A DNA stretch of 64,000 bases from Kutzneria sp035492655 (GTDB taxonomy: Bacteria; Actinomycetota; Actinomycetes; Mycobacteriales; Pseudonocardiaceae). Location: NCBI GenBank assembly GCA_035492655.1, contig DATJJB010000651.1, positions 1 through 64,000 of the forward strand, written 5' to 3'. This document shows, in pieces, positions 38,493 through 46,367 of the stretch (its first letter is position 1; every line of letters begins with the position of its first letter). The notes under the pieces are model-generated. The model saw nothing but the letters and a program-made list of their open reading frames with translations. It was not told the DNA's origin and did not search any database. A program made the translations under genes and the position numbers.

Positions 38493-39950
38493 ATGAGCAC
38501 CCAGCAAACCCGCCAGGTGGTGGAGAAGTACTTCACCGACCTGGAGAACGGGGACCTCGCGTCGGCGCTGTCCGCGCTGGCCGACGACATCGAGTTCGAG
38601 CTGCCGAAGGACCAGTGGAACGCGGTCATCCCGTACCTGGGCCGCCACCACGGCGTCGGCGAGGTCACCGCCGCCTTCCAGGTCCGCGGCGACACCACCG
38701 AGGTGCTCGAGTACGAGCTGCGCGACCTGCGCGCCGACGGCGACACCGCGTTCGCGGTGATCTACACCAAGGCCGCCCACACCCGCACCGGGCAGCAGTT
38801 CGAGATCGAGGACTCGCACCGCCTCACCGTCGACGACACCGGCAAGATCGCCACCTGGAAGGTCTACTTCGACCCCAACGGCGAGGTCGCCGCGTTCAAC
38901 GCCGACCGCGAGGAGCGCCTCGTCGCCGCCACCTGGCGCGGCGACCACGACCTGGTCGCCGAGCTGATCGCGGCCGGCGCGCAGGTGAACCACCGTGACC
39001 CGGCCAGCGGCCTCACCCCGTTGCTCATCGCGTCGGGCAAGGCCGACCCCCGGATGGTCCGGCTGCTGCTGGCCGCCGGCGCCGACGTCTTCACCACGGA
39101 CTCCGGCGCGGGCGGCACGGCGCTGCACAAGGCCTGCCAGGGCGGCAGCCTCGAGGTCGTGCAGGCGCTGGTCGAGGCGGGCGCGTTCGTCGACGCGGTG
39201 GTCACGACCACCGGGCACACCGCGCTGATGGACGCGCTGTGGTTCAAGTACCCGGACATCGCCAAGTACCTGCTGGACAAGGGCACCGGGCTGAACGTCG
39301 CCACGCACTACGGGTTCTCGCTCAAGGAGCACTTCCAGTACGAGCTCAACGTCAACACCACCGGCAAGGACCGGCTGCTGCTGGCCGAGCAGTACATGAA
39401 GGAGCGCCAGGCCAGCGACGACGAGCGGGCGGCCAACCACCGGCTGATGGCCGCCACGGTGGCCGACGACGTCGCGACCGTGCGGGCGCTGATCGCCGAG
39501 GGCGTCGACGTCGACGAGCTGTACCCGATCGTCAACGGCTTCAACGACGCGCACACCGCGCTGCTGGTGGCCGCCCGCGACGGGCACACCGAGATCGCCC
39601 AGCTGCTGCTGGACGCCGGCGCCGACGTGAACGTGACCGAGCCGACCTTCGGCGCGGTCCCGCTGCACAAGGCCGTCTACAACGGACACGTCGAGCTGAC
39701 CCGCATGATCGCGGCGCACCCCGACGTGAACCTGGACTTCCAGGGCGCCACCAACGGCTACACGCCGCTGCACGACGCCCTGTGGCACGGCTACGAGGAG
39801 TGCGCCGCGATCCTCGTGGCGCAGGGTGCTCGCCTCGACCTGCTGGGCCACGACGGCAAGACGCCGCTGGACCTGGCCACCGAGGTGCTCGGCGCGGACA
39901 ACTCCCTTACCCGCCGGATCGCGGCTGCGGCCGGGAACGACAAGAGGTGA
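38493..39950 (+). CDS. NTF2-like domain fused to ankyrin repeats
   Basis: 485 residues. Residues 1-140 form a SnoaL/NTF2-like domain (VVEKYFTDLENGDLASALSAL, VYFDPNGEVAAFNADREE). From ~145 to 475 run at least six ankyrin units, for example GGTALHKACQGGSLEVVQAL, HTALLVAARDGHTEIAQLLL and GYTPLHDALWHGYEECAAIL. No signal peptide. The combination suggests a small-molecule pocket on a protein-binding scaffold; catalysis is not shown. ATG at 38493 has AGGAG six bases upstream; an ATG at 38475 is in frame but weaker. The next gene follows by four bases. Confidence 0.85.
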   Translation: MSTQQTRQVVEKYFTDLENGDLASALSALADDIEFELPKDQWNAVIPYLGRHHGVGEVTAAFQVRGDTTEVLEYELRDLRADGDTAFAVIYTKAAHTRTGQQFEIEDSHRLTVDDTGKIATWKVYFDPNGEVAAFNADREERLVAATWRGDHDLVAELIAAGAQVNHRDPASGLTPLLIASGKADPRMVRLLLAAGADVFTTDSGAGGTALHKACQGGSLEVVQALVEAGAFVDAVVTTTGHTALMDALWFKYPDIAKYLLDKGTGLNVATHYGFSLKEHFQYELNVNTTGKDRLLLAEQYMKERQASDDERAANHRLMAATVADDVATVRALIAEGVDVDELYPIVNGFNDAHTALLVAARDGHTEIAQLLLDAGADVNVTEPTFGAVPLHKAVYNGHVELTRMIAAHPDVNLDFQGATNGYTPLHDALWHGYEECAAILVAQGARLDLLGHDGKTPLDLATEVLGADNSLTRRIAAAAGNDKR

Positions 39951-39954
39951 CGAC

Positions 39955-40263
39955 GTGCTGTTCTACGTGCAGATGAAGTGGAACCACGAGGGCCGGATCT
40001 CGCTGGACGAGCTCTGGGACGTGGAGGCCGAGGAGGCCGAGCACGCCAAGGAGACGCTCGACTCCGGCTTCTGCGTTGGCATCTGGAAGGTGGCGGCGCA
40101 GAAGCGGGTGATCGCCATCATCGACTCCCCGAACGCCGAGGAGCTCGACCGCACCGCGCTCGGCCGGCTGCCGATGCGCGAGTACCTGGAGTTCGAACAG
40201 GTCTGGCCGCTGCGCGACTACCTGGGCTTCGCCGACGACGTCATCAAGAAGTACAAGGTCTGA
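39955..40263 (+). CDS. Muconolactone isomerase-like dimeric barrel protein
   Basis: A 102-residue protein: LFYVQMKWNHEGRISLDELWD, EAEHAKETLDSGFCVGIWKV and PMREYLEFEQVWPLRDY follow the muconolactone delta-isomerase-like ferredoxin fold. The GTG start has GAGG seven bases upstream. It lies between the ankyrin fusion and the EthD gene in one rightward unit. A catabolic or polyketide-tailoring isomerase is possible, but no catechol pathway is seen. Confidence 0.75.
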   Translation: MLFYVQMKWNHEGRISLDELWDVEAEEAEHAKETLDSGFCVGIWKVAAQKRVIAIIDSPNAEELDRTALGRLPMREYLEFEQVWPLRDYLGFADDVIKKYKV

Positions 40264-40274
40264 GGGGACCTCGC

Positions 40275-40961
40275 ATGATTCACCAACTGATCTTCGCATA
40301 TCCCAAGCCCGGCATGACCGAGCAGGAGTTCCAGAAGTACTGGGTGGAGGTGCACGCGGTCAAGTACGCCAGCAAGATCCCGCAGATCCGCAAGTACCTG
40401 ATCGACACCCGGGTCATCGTCGAGGGCGAGACCGAGGAGCCGCTGTGGAGCGGGGTCGCCGAGATCTGGCTGCGTAACGGCCAGGAGCAGCTGGAGTCCC
40501 TGCAGACCGAGGAGTTCCTCCAGGGCGCTCGCCTCGACGAGCCCAACTGGGCCGCCTTCTGGCGCTCGCTGGTGCTCGACACCGACGCGCACGTGCTGCT
40601 GGAAGGGGACGAGGCCGCCGGCGGCGTCAAGCTGATCGTGCTGGCCAAGCGTCGCGAAGGCCTGGCACTGGCCGACTTCCGCCGTCGCAGCCTCGGCTCG
40701 CACGCCGAGCTCGCGCTGAAGATCCCCGGCCTGCGCCGCTACATCCAGGGCACCACCGTGGACGGTGCGTACGGCATCGGCGAGGCCCCGCTGGACATCG
40801 CCTACCAGCTCTACTTCGACGACCTCGACGCGTTGAACGCGGCCCTGGAGTCGCCGGAGTTCAAGGTGGCCGAGGAGGACCTGAAGTCCTTCGTGGAGCC
40901 GCGCTACATCCACCGGATGATCACCGAGGAGCACTGGGTCATCGGACCCGAGCCCCGCTGA
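40275..40961 (+). CDS. EthD-domain protein (duplicated)
   Basis: 228 residues with two EthD/ferredoxin-like halves: HQLIFAYPKPGMTEQEFQKY with WVEVHAVKYA, then VKLIVLAKRREGLALADFRR with SLGSHAELALKIPGLRRYI. Each half keeps the early His of the EthD motif. Members act in ether degradation or as cyclases and decarboxylases of polyketides. It is 11 bases after the isomerase-like gene and is closed by a strong terminator. Confidence 0.82.
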   Translation: MIHQLIFAYPKPGMTEQEFQKYWVEVHAVKYASKIPQIRKYLIDTRVIVEGETEEPLWSGVAEIWLRNGQEQLESLQTEEFLQGARLDEPNWAAFWRSLVLDTDAHVLLEGDEAAGGVKLIVLAKRREGLALADFRRRSLGSHAELALKIPGLRRYIQGTTVDGAYGIGEAPLDIAYQLYFDDLDALNAALESPEFKVAEEDLKSFVEPRYIHRMITEEHWVIGPEPR

Positions 40962-40973
40962 TCGTTCCTACCG

Positions 40974-41012
40974 TGCCCGCACGCCGTGCCCCGGCGTGCG
41001 GGCATTTTTCTT
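40974..41012 (+). terminator. Rho-independent terminator after the EthD gene
   Basis: A 12-bp stem (TGCCCGCACGCC at 40974-40985 with 40993-41004), seven-base loop, then TTTTTCTT. It is a textbook terminator and sits before the convergent TetR gene. Confidence 0.9.
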
Positions 41013-41016
41013 GCCG

Positions 41017-41592
41017 TCACAAGGGTCGCGGGCGCACCATCGCCGGCAGCCGGTCGACCACCGCGGCCGAGCCGCCGAGCAACGACGTGACCATGCACGA
41101 GCCGATCACCAGCACCATCAGCGCCTGCGCGTCGGCGACGGCGTCGTCACTGCCCTCGGCGTGCAGCAGCTCCTCCAGCGAGGCCCGGCCGGGCACGCCG
41201 AATTCGCGCCACAGGGCCGATTGCAGCTCCGGGTGGTCACGCAGCGAGGCCAGCAGGCCGGGCAGCGCGGCCCGGACCTCGGGGCGGTTGAACAGCTCCG
41301 CGGTGTAGGCGAAGGAGCCGCGCACCCACTCCCCCGAGTCGGTCGAGGCCAGCACCGGCGTCGGCTCCGCCGACCAGGCGAACACCGCCTCGAACACCAG
41401 GTGCGTCTTGGACGGCCAGCGGCGGTAGAGCGCCGGCCGGCCGACGCCGGCCCGCTCGGCGATGGCCACCATGGACAGCCGGTCCCAGCCGACCTCGACC
41501 AGCAGCTCGCGCGCGGCCAGCAGGGCCGCGTCGTCGATCGCCTGGTCCCGGGGCCGGCCTCTGGGTCGCTCGGACTGCTCCATTCCCGTCAT
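41017..41592 (-). CDS. TetR-family transcriptional regulator
   Basis: 191 residues. The HTH is ELLVEVGWDRLSMVAIAERAGVG-like with AGVGRPALYRRWPSK as the recognition segment, followed by a helical ligand domain. A perfect ten-base dyad lies immediately upstream, so it probably represses itself and the divergent SDR/DapB-like pair. ATG at 41592 has no Shine-Dalgarno but a TACGTT box seven bases upstream, indicating a leaderless message; ATG at 41583 is an alternative. Confidence 0.9.
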   Translation of the reverse strand: MTGMEQSERPRGRPRDQAIDDAALLAARELLVEVGWDRLSMVAIAERAGVGRPALYRRWPSKTHLVFEAVFAWSAEPTPVLASTDSGEWVRGSFAYTAELFNRPEVRAALPGLLASLRDHPELQSALWREFGVPGRASLEELLHAEGSDDAVADAQALMVLVIGSCMVTSLLGGSAAVVDRLPAMVRPRPL

Positions 41593-41626
41593 TGTGAATA
41601 ACGTAACACGCTGTTACGTTAATCGG
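41592..41626. promoter_or_regulatory. Symmetric divergent promoter-operator (TetR/SDR)
   Basis: The dyad TAACGTAACA, spacer CGC, TGTTACGTTA fills 41599-41621. Each arm contains a TACGTT -10 box: 41615-41620 for the SDR, seven bases or less from its GTG, and the mirror copy 41600-41605 for tetR. TTGTGA at 41592-41597 is a -35 for the SDR promoter with a 17-base spacer. A bound repressor would cover both promoters. Confidence 0.7.
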
Positions 41627-42394
41627 GTGGTCCTCGACGGCAAGACAGTGATCGTGTCCGGGGTCGGCGCCGGTCTCGGCCGGCAGACCGCGCTCGCGGC
41701 GGCCCGGGACGGCGCCAACGTCGTCCTCGGCGCGCGGACGGAAGACAACCTCAAGGCGGTGGCCGAGGAGATCGGGCCGCGGGCGGCGTACGCCGTCACC
41801 AACATCACCTCGGCCGCCGACTGCGACGGCCTGGTCGCGGTCGCGATGGAGCGGTTCGGCGCGGTCGACGCCGTGATCCACGTGGCCGCCCGCGACCGCG
41901 TGTTCGGCGGGCTCGACGGCGCCGACCTCGACCTGTGGCGCAAGGTGTTGGACGTCAACGTCATCGGCACCATGCGGCTGACCCTGGCCGCGCTGCCGGC
42001 GCTGTCCGTGCGCGGCGGCGCGATCGTGATCATCGGCACCCAGGCCGCGTTCAGCCCGTCGCTGCCGCAGGCCGCCTACGCCACGTCCAAGGGCGCCTTG
42101 CACGCCGCGATGTTCTCGCTGGCCCAGGAGCTGGGGCCGCGCAAGATCCGGGTCAACTCGGTGGTGCCGGGCTGGATGCTCGGGCCGAACGTCGAGATGT
42201 ACATCAAGTGGACCGCGGCCAGCCGGGGCGTGCCCGAGGACGAGATCAAGGCCGAACTGGCGGCCAAGGCCGCGCTCAACGCGATCGCCGAGGACACCGA
42301 CGTCGCCGAGGCGGCCGTGTTCTTCGCGTCCGACCGGGCCCGCATGCTGACCGGGCAGACCCTGTTCGTCAACGGTGGCGAGTACTTCCGCTGA
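41627..42394 (+). CDS. SDR family oxidoreductase
   Basis: 255 residues. The cofactor motif is VSGVGAGLGRQ near residues 10-20 (TGxxxGxG with Thr replaced by Ser), NVIGTMRL follows, and the Tyr-x3-Lys is in AAYATSKGAL. The Ser of the triad is replaced or shifted (IVIIGTQAAF). The C-terminal FVNGGEYF is typical. The GTG start directly follows the TetR dyad and appears leaderless. The next gene follows by 11 bases with its own GAGGGG ribosome site, so it is likely co-transcribed. Confidence 0.88.
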   Translation: MVLDGKTVIVSGVGAGLGRQTALAAARDGANVVLGARTEDNLKAVAEEIGPRAAYAVTNITSAADCDGLVAVAMERFGAVDAVIHVAARDRVFGGLDGADLDLWRKVLDVNVIGTMRLTLAALPALSVRGGAIVIIGTQAAFSPSLPQAAYATSKGALHAAMFSLAQELGPRKIRVNSVVPGWMLGPNVEMYIKWTAASRGVPEDEIKAELAAKAALNAIAEDTDVAEAAVFFASDRARMLTGQTLFVNGGEYFR

Positions 42395-42405
42395 GGGGAA
42401 AAGCT

Positions 42406-43476
42406 ATGGCGCACAAGGTGATCGTCTGGGGCACCGGCGTGGTCGGCAAGCTGGTGATCCGGGAGCTGCTCGACCATCCGGAGTTCTCGCTGGCCGCCGT
42501 GATCGTGCACGACCCGGCCAAGGACGGGGTGGACGCCGGGGTGCTGATCGGCGGTGCGCCGGTCGGGGTCGTCGCCACCACCGACGTTCAGTCCGCTTTG
42601 GACACCGAGGCCGACGCCGTCGCGTACTTCGGTCCCACCGCCGAGTTCGCGCTGGAGAACATCCAGAACATGGTGCTGGCGCTGCGATCCGGCAAGCATG
42701 TCGTGTCGACGTCCATGACTCCCCTGGTGTACCCCGATGTCTGCCCGCCCGAGCTGCGGGCCGCGCTGGAGCAGGCGTGCGCCGAGTCCGGCAAGGCGTG
42801 CTTCACCACCGGCATCGATCCCGGCTTCGCCAACGACCTGTTTCCGTTGACGCTGCTGGGAGTCTGTGGCCGGGTCGACAGCGTGCGGATCCAGGAGCTG
42901 GTGGACTACGCCAGTTACGCCGGCGACTACAGCAAGGTCATGGGCTTCGGTCTGCCGCTGACCGCGCAGGCCGTGCTGGAGATCCCGCAGGTCCTCATCT
43001 TCGCCTGGGGCCACACCATTCCGCTGATGGCCGACGCCGTCGGCGTCAAGCTCGACCGCATCGACACCGTCTACGAGAAGTGGCCCGCGCCCGCTCGGAT
43101 CGAGTACCAGCACGGCGTGATCGAGGAAGGCCACTGCGCCGCCGTGCGGTTCGAGATCCGTGGCTGGGTCGGCGACGAGCCGCGGATCGTGATCGAGCAC
43201 GTCAACCGCATCACCAACGCCGCCGCCCCCGACTGGGCCCGCGCCGCGTCGGTGGAGAACGACGCCTACCGCATCATCGTCAAGGGCAGCCCCGAGATCA
43301 CCCAGGAGACCGCTTTCCGGCACGAGGTCGACGGCGATCCGGTCAGCGGCGGCTGCCTGGCCACCGGCATGCGCGCCGTCAACGCCATCCCCTACCTCGA
43401 CGCCCTGCCGGCCCGTCTGGTGTCGGCCCTGGATCTCCCGCTCATCCCGGGTCGCGGCACCATCCGCCAGGGCTGA
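42406..43476 (+). CDS. Dihydrodipicolinate reductase-like / diaminopentanoate dehydrogenase-like oxidoreductase
   Basis: 356 residues. The N-terminal Rossmann motif VIVWGTGVVGKLVIRELL is followed by AVAYFGPT and GKHVVSTSMTPLVYP. The central FTTGIDPGFANDLFPLTLLG region is shared with DapB-like 2,4-diaminopentanoate dehydrogenases. It would reduce or deaminate a small amine or imine substrate with NAD(P)H. It follows the SDR under the TetR promoter and is convergent with the next gene, four bases apart. Confidence 0.8.
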   Translation: MAHKVIVWGTGVVGKLVIRELLDHPEFSLAAVIVHDPAKDGVDAGVLIGGAPVGVVATTDVQSALDTEADAVAYFGPTAEFALENIQNMVLALRSGKHVVSTSMTPLVYPDVCPPELRAALEQACAESGKACFTTGIDPGFANDLFPLTLLGVCGRVDSVRIQELVDYASYAGDYSKVMGFGLPLTAQAVLEIPQVLIFAWGHTIPLMADAVGVKLDRIDTVYEKWPAPARIEYQHGVIEEGHCAAVRFEIRGWVGDEPRIVIEHVNRITNAAAPDWARAASVENDAYRIIVKGSPEITQETAFRHEVDGDPVSGGCLATGMRAVNAIPYLDALPARLVSALDLPLIPGRGTIRQG

Positions 43477-43480
43477 GCCC

Positions 43481-43978
43481 CTACTCGGCCCACGCCCGTT
43501 CGAACTCCTCACGGTCGATCTCTTCCGCCGGCAGCCGTGGGTCGAAGAGGTCCACCGCCGGCGGGTTGAACGGCCAGTCCTCCGCCAGCGCCTTCGTCAC
43601 GGTGCCGTCCTCGGCCAGCTCCACCTGGCGGATGCGGCGGCCGTCCGACCCGACCTCCAGCAGGTACGTCGACGGATCGTCGTCCCAGCGGTGGCGCAGG
43701 TACACGATCTCCCGGCCGGCCAGCGCCCCGAACCCCGGCCGGTCGCGCTGGCCGTCCCGCTTCTCCCGCAGGCCGTCCAGGCCCGGCGGCATCGCCGCCG
43801 CGTCGATGTCCACCTCGTCGAGCTGCCACTCCGCCGCGTTTTCGACGGCCTCAGCGCCGTCGACCACCTCGACGTCCGCAAAGGTTTCCAGCACCTCGCG
43901 GGCCGACCTGGCGTGGATCCACCACCACAGGCCGCCCATGCCGTAGTCGTGCAGAACGAGGAAACGCTGTTTGGACAT
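43481..43978 (-). CDS. Hypothetical protein, conserved-looking
   Basis: A 165-residue acidic protein that I do not assign to a family. The N-terminus FLVLHDYGMGGLWWWIHARS is hydrophobic and Trp-rich; the rest is charged, with YLRHRWDDDPSTYLLEVGSD in the middle. No signal peptide or transmembrane helix. ATG at 43978 has no Shine-Dalgarno; CATGCT six bases upstream suggests a leaderless message. It diverges from the kinase-like gene across 47 bases. Confidence 0.65.
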   Translation of the reverse strand: MSKQRFLVLHDYGMGGLWWWIHARSAREVLETFADVEVVDGAEAVENAAEWQLDEVDIDAAAMPPGLDGLREKRDGQRDRPGFGALAGREIVYLRHRWDDDPSTYLLEVGSDGRRIRQVELAEDGTVTKALAEDWPFNPPAVDLFDPRLPAEEIDREEFERAWAE

Positions 43979-44025
43979 CGGGAAAGCATGCCGCACCGCA
44001 CGCGCCCGTGGGGCAGAATTCCGGC

Positions 44026-44475
44026 GTGCGCGCAACGCTGATCATCGTCTGCGGACTGCCGGGCAGCGGCAAGACCACGCACGCCGTCCGGCTGGCGGCG
44101 GAGCGCGGCGGGGTTCGGCTCTCGCCGGACGACTGGATGGACGCGTTGGCGGTGAACCTGTGGGACACGGCGATGCGGGCGCGGCTGGAGGCGCTGCAAT
44201 GGGCGCTGGCCAAGGACATGCTCCGGGCCGGCGTGACCGTCGTCGTCGAATGGGGCACGTGGAGCCGCGCCGAGCGGGACACGTTGCGGGTCGAGGCGCG
44301 GGAGCTCGGCGCGTCGGTGGAGCTGGTGTACCTGGACGTGCCGGTGGATGAGCTGTGGCGGCGGATCCAGCAGCGAGGCCGGGAGGATCCGCCGATCACA
44401 CGGGCCGAGCTCGAGGTCTGGAGCCGTGACTTCGAGCGGCCGACCGAGGAGGAAATGGGGCTGTACAACGGCTAG
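44026..44475 (+). CDS. AAA-family P-loop kinase-like ATPase
   Basis: 149 residues. IIVCGLPGSGKTTHAVRLA carries the Walker A motif at residues ~9-16. SPDDWMD and VVEWGTWSRAERD correspond to the catalytic and lid parts of small polynucleotide-kinase-like or zeta-toxin-like phosphotransferases. The C-terminus has QQRGREDPPITRAELEVW. The substrate is unknown. The GTG at 44026 has CAGAAT six bases upstream and no ribosome site, so probably leaderless; a GTG at 44008 is in frame. Confidence 0.82.
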   Translation: MRATLIIVCGLPGSGKTTHAVRLAAERGGVRLSPDDWMDALAVNLWDTAMRARLEALQWALAKDMLRAGVTVVVEWGTWSRAERDTLRVEARELGASVELVYLDVPVDELWRRIQQRGREDPPITRAELEVWSRDFERPTEEEMGLYNG

Positions 44476-44498
44476 GCGGCTGCTAGGCTGCGCAGCGA

Positions 44499-44617
44499 GG
44501 TCATGAGTGCCAGCGTCAAGCCCCGGCTCGCTGGCCGGCAACCCCGGCGTTCGCGGGCGGGGTGCTCCGGGTGATGACCGGGCCCGGCGCACCGGCGTCG
44601 GGCAAGCCGCGAGCCAG
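44499..44617 (+). ncRNA. SAM-IV-type riboswitch
   Basis: The 5' strand starts GGTCATGAGTGCCAGC, continues GTCAAGCCCCGGC and GGCCGGCAACCC, and closes with GGGTGATGACC, so P1 pairs 44499-44504 with 44574-44579. A downstream stem and GGGCAAGCCGCGAGCC follow, as in the actinobacterial SAM-IV consensus (recalled from the family; not searched). It sits directly before the GNAT gene, whose ribosome site GGGAG is at about 44617-44621, so S-adenosylmethionine could control translation or transcription of that gene. Confidence 0.85.
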
Positions 44618-44629
44618 GGAGCTGTGCCC

Positions 44630-45157
44630 ATGACCGTGTTCCGACCGGCCGAGGTCGCCGATGCCGACCGGATCGCCGCGTTGCATGCCGATAGCTGGCA
44701 ACGGTTCTACCGCGGCGCCTACGCCGATTCCTTCCTGGACGGCGATGTGGTGGCCAACCGGCGCGAGGTGTGGTCGGCCCGACTGGCGTCGCCGGCCGGC
44801 AGCGAAACCGTGGTCGCCGAGCAGGATGATCAGCTGGCGGGCTTCGTGCACGTCATCTTCGACGCCGATCCGAAGTGGGGCAGCTTGGTCGACAACCTGC
44901 ACGTCCGGCACGACCGACGCGGATCCGGACTGGGCCGCCGACTGCTGGCCCTCGCGGCCCAGGCTGTCGGCTCCCGCCCGCTGTACCTGTGGGTGTTGCA
45001 GCAGAACGTTGCCGCGCAAGGGTTCTACCGTGGGTGCGGCGGTGTTTCCGTTGATACGGCACCGGTGTCGCCGCCCGGCGGCGATCCGACTCGGCTCAAC
45101 GGCAGTCCACTCATGCTGCGCATGGTGTGGCCGGCAGCCGATCAGGCGATCCGGTAG
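44630..45157 (+). CDS. GNAT family N-acetyltransferase under a SAM-IV riboswitch
   Basis: 175 residues of the GNAT fold. VFRPAEVADADRIAALHADSW starts the domain, and the acetyl-CoA pyrophosphate loop is HDRRGSGLGRRLLALA (Arg-x-x-Gly-x-Gly). LYLWVLQQNVAAQGFYRGCG gives motif B. The acceptor is unknown; the riboswitch points to sulfur-amino-acid or SAM-linked metabolism, for example acylation of a methionine or S-adenosyl derivative. GGGAG is eight bases before the ATG. It is convergent and overlaps the serine hydrolase by 16 bases. Confidence 0.88.
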   Translation: MTVFRPAEVADADRIAALHADSWQRFYRGAYADSFLDGDVVANRREVWSARLASPAGSETVVAEQDDQLAGFVHVIFDADPKWGSLVDNLHVRHDRRGSGLGRRLLALAAQAVGSRPLYLWVLQQNVAAQGFYRGCGGVSVDTAPVSPPGGDPTRLNGSPLMLRMVWPAADQAIR

Positions 45158-46365
45158 GCGGCGGATCCGTTGTGCAGGAACTGGGCCCGGCCGTGGCCGT
45201 CGTCGCCGACGAGCGAGAGGACCTGGTGGCCGTCCAGTGTCGGCTCGACGGCGATGATCGCGTCGTCGCTGAGGCGGACGACCTCGATGCGGTTGTCGGA
45301 ATCGCCATTTCGCGTGAGGAAAGTGCGGCCGTTCTCGACGGCGAGCGTGATGTCGTACGAGGTGGTGCGATAGGTGCCACCCATACGCTCCAGGTCGATC
45401 GGTGCGGGGTCGGCCGGCGGCACGGGTAGCGGGTCCGTCTCGACGCCGGCGAGATCGTGCAGCACCTGCGTGAAGATCTCGTAGGCCAGCGGTGCGCCGC
45501 CTGCGCTGTTCGTCAACACGGCGACAGCCACGCCGGCCGACGGGACGACTCGAAGGAAAGCCTTCTGCCCCTTGGAAACGCCGGTATGGCCGACGACTCC
45601 GTCCCGGTAGTGCATCCAGGCGAGCCCCCAACCGACCTGGCCGCCGCCGAAGTCCGGCACGGCGTCGAGCTGGGTTTCGCGCAGCACGGCCAGCTTCGGG
45701 TCGGTCAGGTGCATGCGGACGAACTCCAGCAGTTCGCGGGCGCTGATCGCCAGGTGCGAGCCGCTGGGCGTGCAGTGATAGCGGACGGCCCAGCTCGTCG
45801 TGGGCTCCCCGTGCCCGAGGTGGCCGACGGCCGCGCGATGCAGGATCGCCTCGTACGGGTCGACGGCGACCGTCTGCAAGCCGAGCGGCGTCGCGATGCG
45901 CTCGCGCAGGACGTCATGGAATCGCTTGCCGCGTAACACTTCCACCAGTCGGCCGAGCGTCGCGAAGCCGCTGTTGGAGTACGAGAAGACCGTGCCCGGC
46001 GGAAATGGATGGTCATCGGCCAGCGTGTCGACGAACTTCTCGATCGCGTCCTCGCCGCGACCGGTGTCGACGAAGTGGTTGGCGTCCATGCCGCTCGTGT
46101 GGGTGAGCAGCTGCCGGGCGGTGAACGCGTGGCGGCCCACCGGCCGGTCCAGGTCCAGCAGGCCGTCGTCGACCAGCTGCTGGACCAGCGTGGCCGTCCA
46201 GAGCTTGGTGATCGAGCCGATCTTGAACACCGAGTCGGTGGTGGCCTCGACCCGGGTGTGCCGGCTCAGCACACCCGCCGCGTCGTCCTCGATCCGGCCG
46301 TCGGCCAGCACCGCCACCTGCACACCGGGCACGTCGTGCCGGGCGATGAGCTCCCCCAGGCTCAT
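45142..46365 (-). CDS. Serine hydrolase, class C beta-lactamase-like
   Basis: 407 residues. The SxxK motif is SITK with nucleophile Ser51 and Lys54, the YxN motif is YSNSGF, and the KTG-box equivalent is GHTG. The family covers beta-lactamases, D-aminopeptidases and esterases. There is no signal peptide, so it is cytoplasmic and unlikely to be a resistance beta-lactamase. A C-terminal lipocalin-like ~100 residues follow. The ATG at 46365 lies two bases past the arsC-like stop. Confidence 0.87.
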   Translation of the reverse strand: MSLGELIARHDVPGVQVAVLADGRIEDDAAGVLSRHTRVEATTDSVFKIGSITKLWTATLVQQLVDDGLLDLDRPVGRHAFTARQLLTHTSGMDANHFVDTGRGEDAIEKFVDTLADDHPFPPGTVFSYSNSGFATLGRLVEVLRGKRFHDVLRERIATPLGLQTVAVDPYEAILHRAAVGHLGHGEPTTSWAVRYHCTPSGSHLAISARELLEFVRMHLTDPKLAVLRETQLDAVPDFGGGQVGWGLAWMHYRDGVVGHTGVSKGQKAFLRVVPSAGVAVAVLTNSAGGAPLAYEIFTQVLHDLAGVETDPLPVPPADPAPIDLERMGGTYRTTSYDITLAVENGRTFLTRNGDSDNRIEVVRLSDDAIIAVEPTLDGHQVLSLVGDDGHGRAQFLHNGSAAYRIA

Positions 46366-46367
46366 CG

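Noticed and set aside
45142..46365. Antibiotic-resistance beta-lactamase
   Set aside because: The SxxK, YxN and HTG motifs define a broad serine hydrolase family and there is no signal peptide, so a cytoplasmic esterase/peptidase is likelier.
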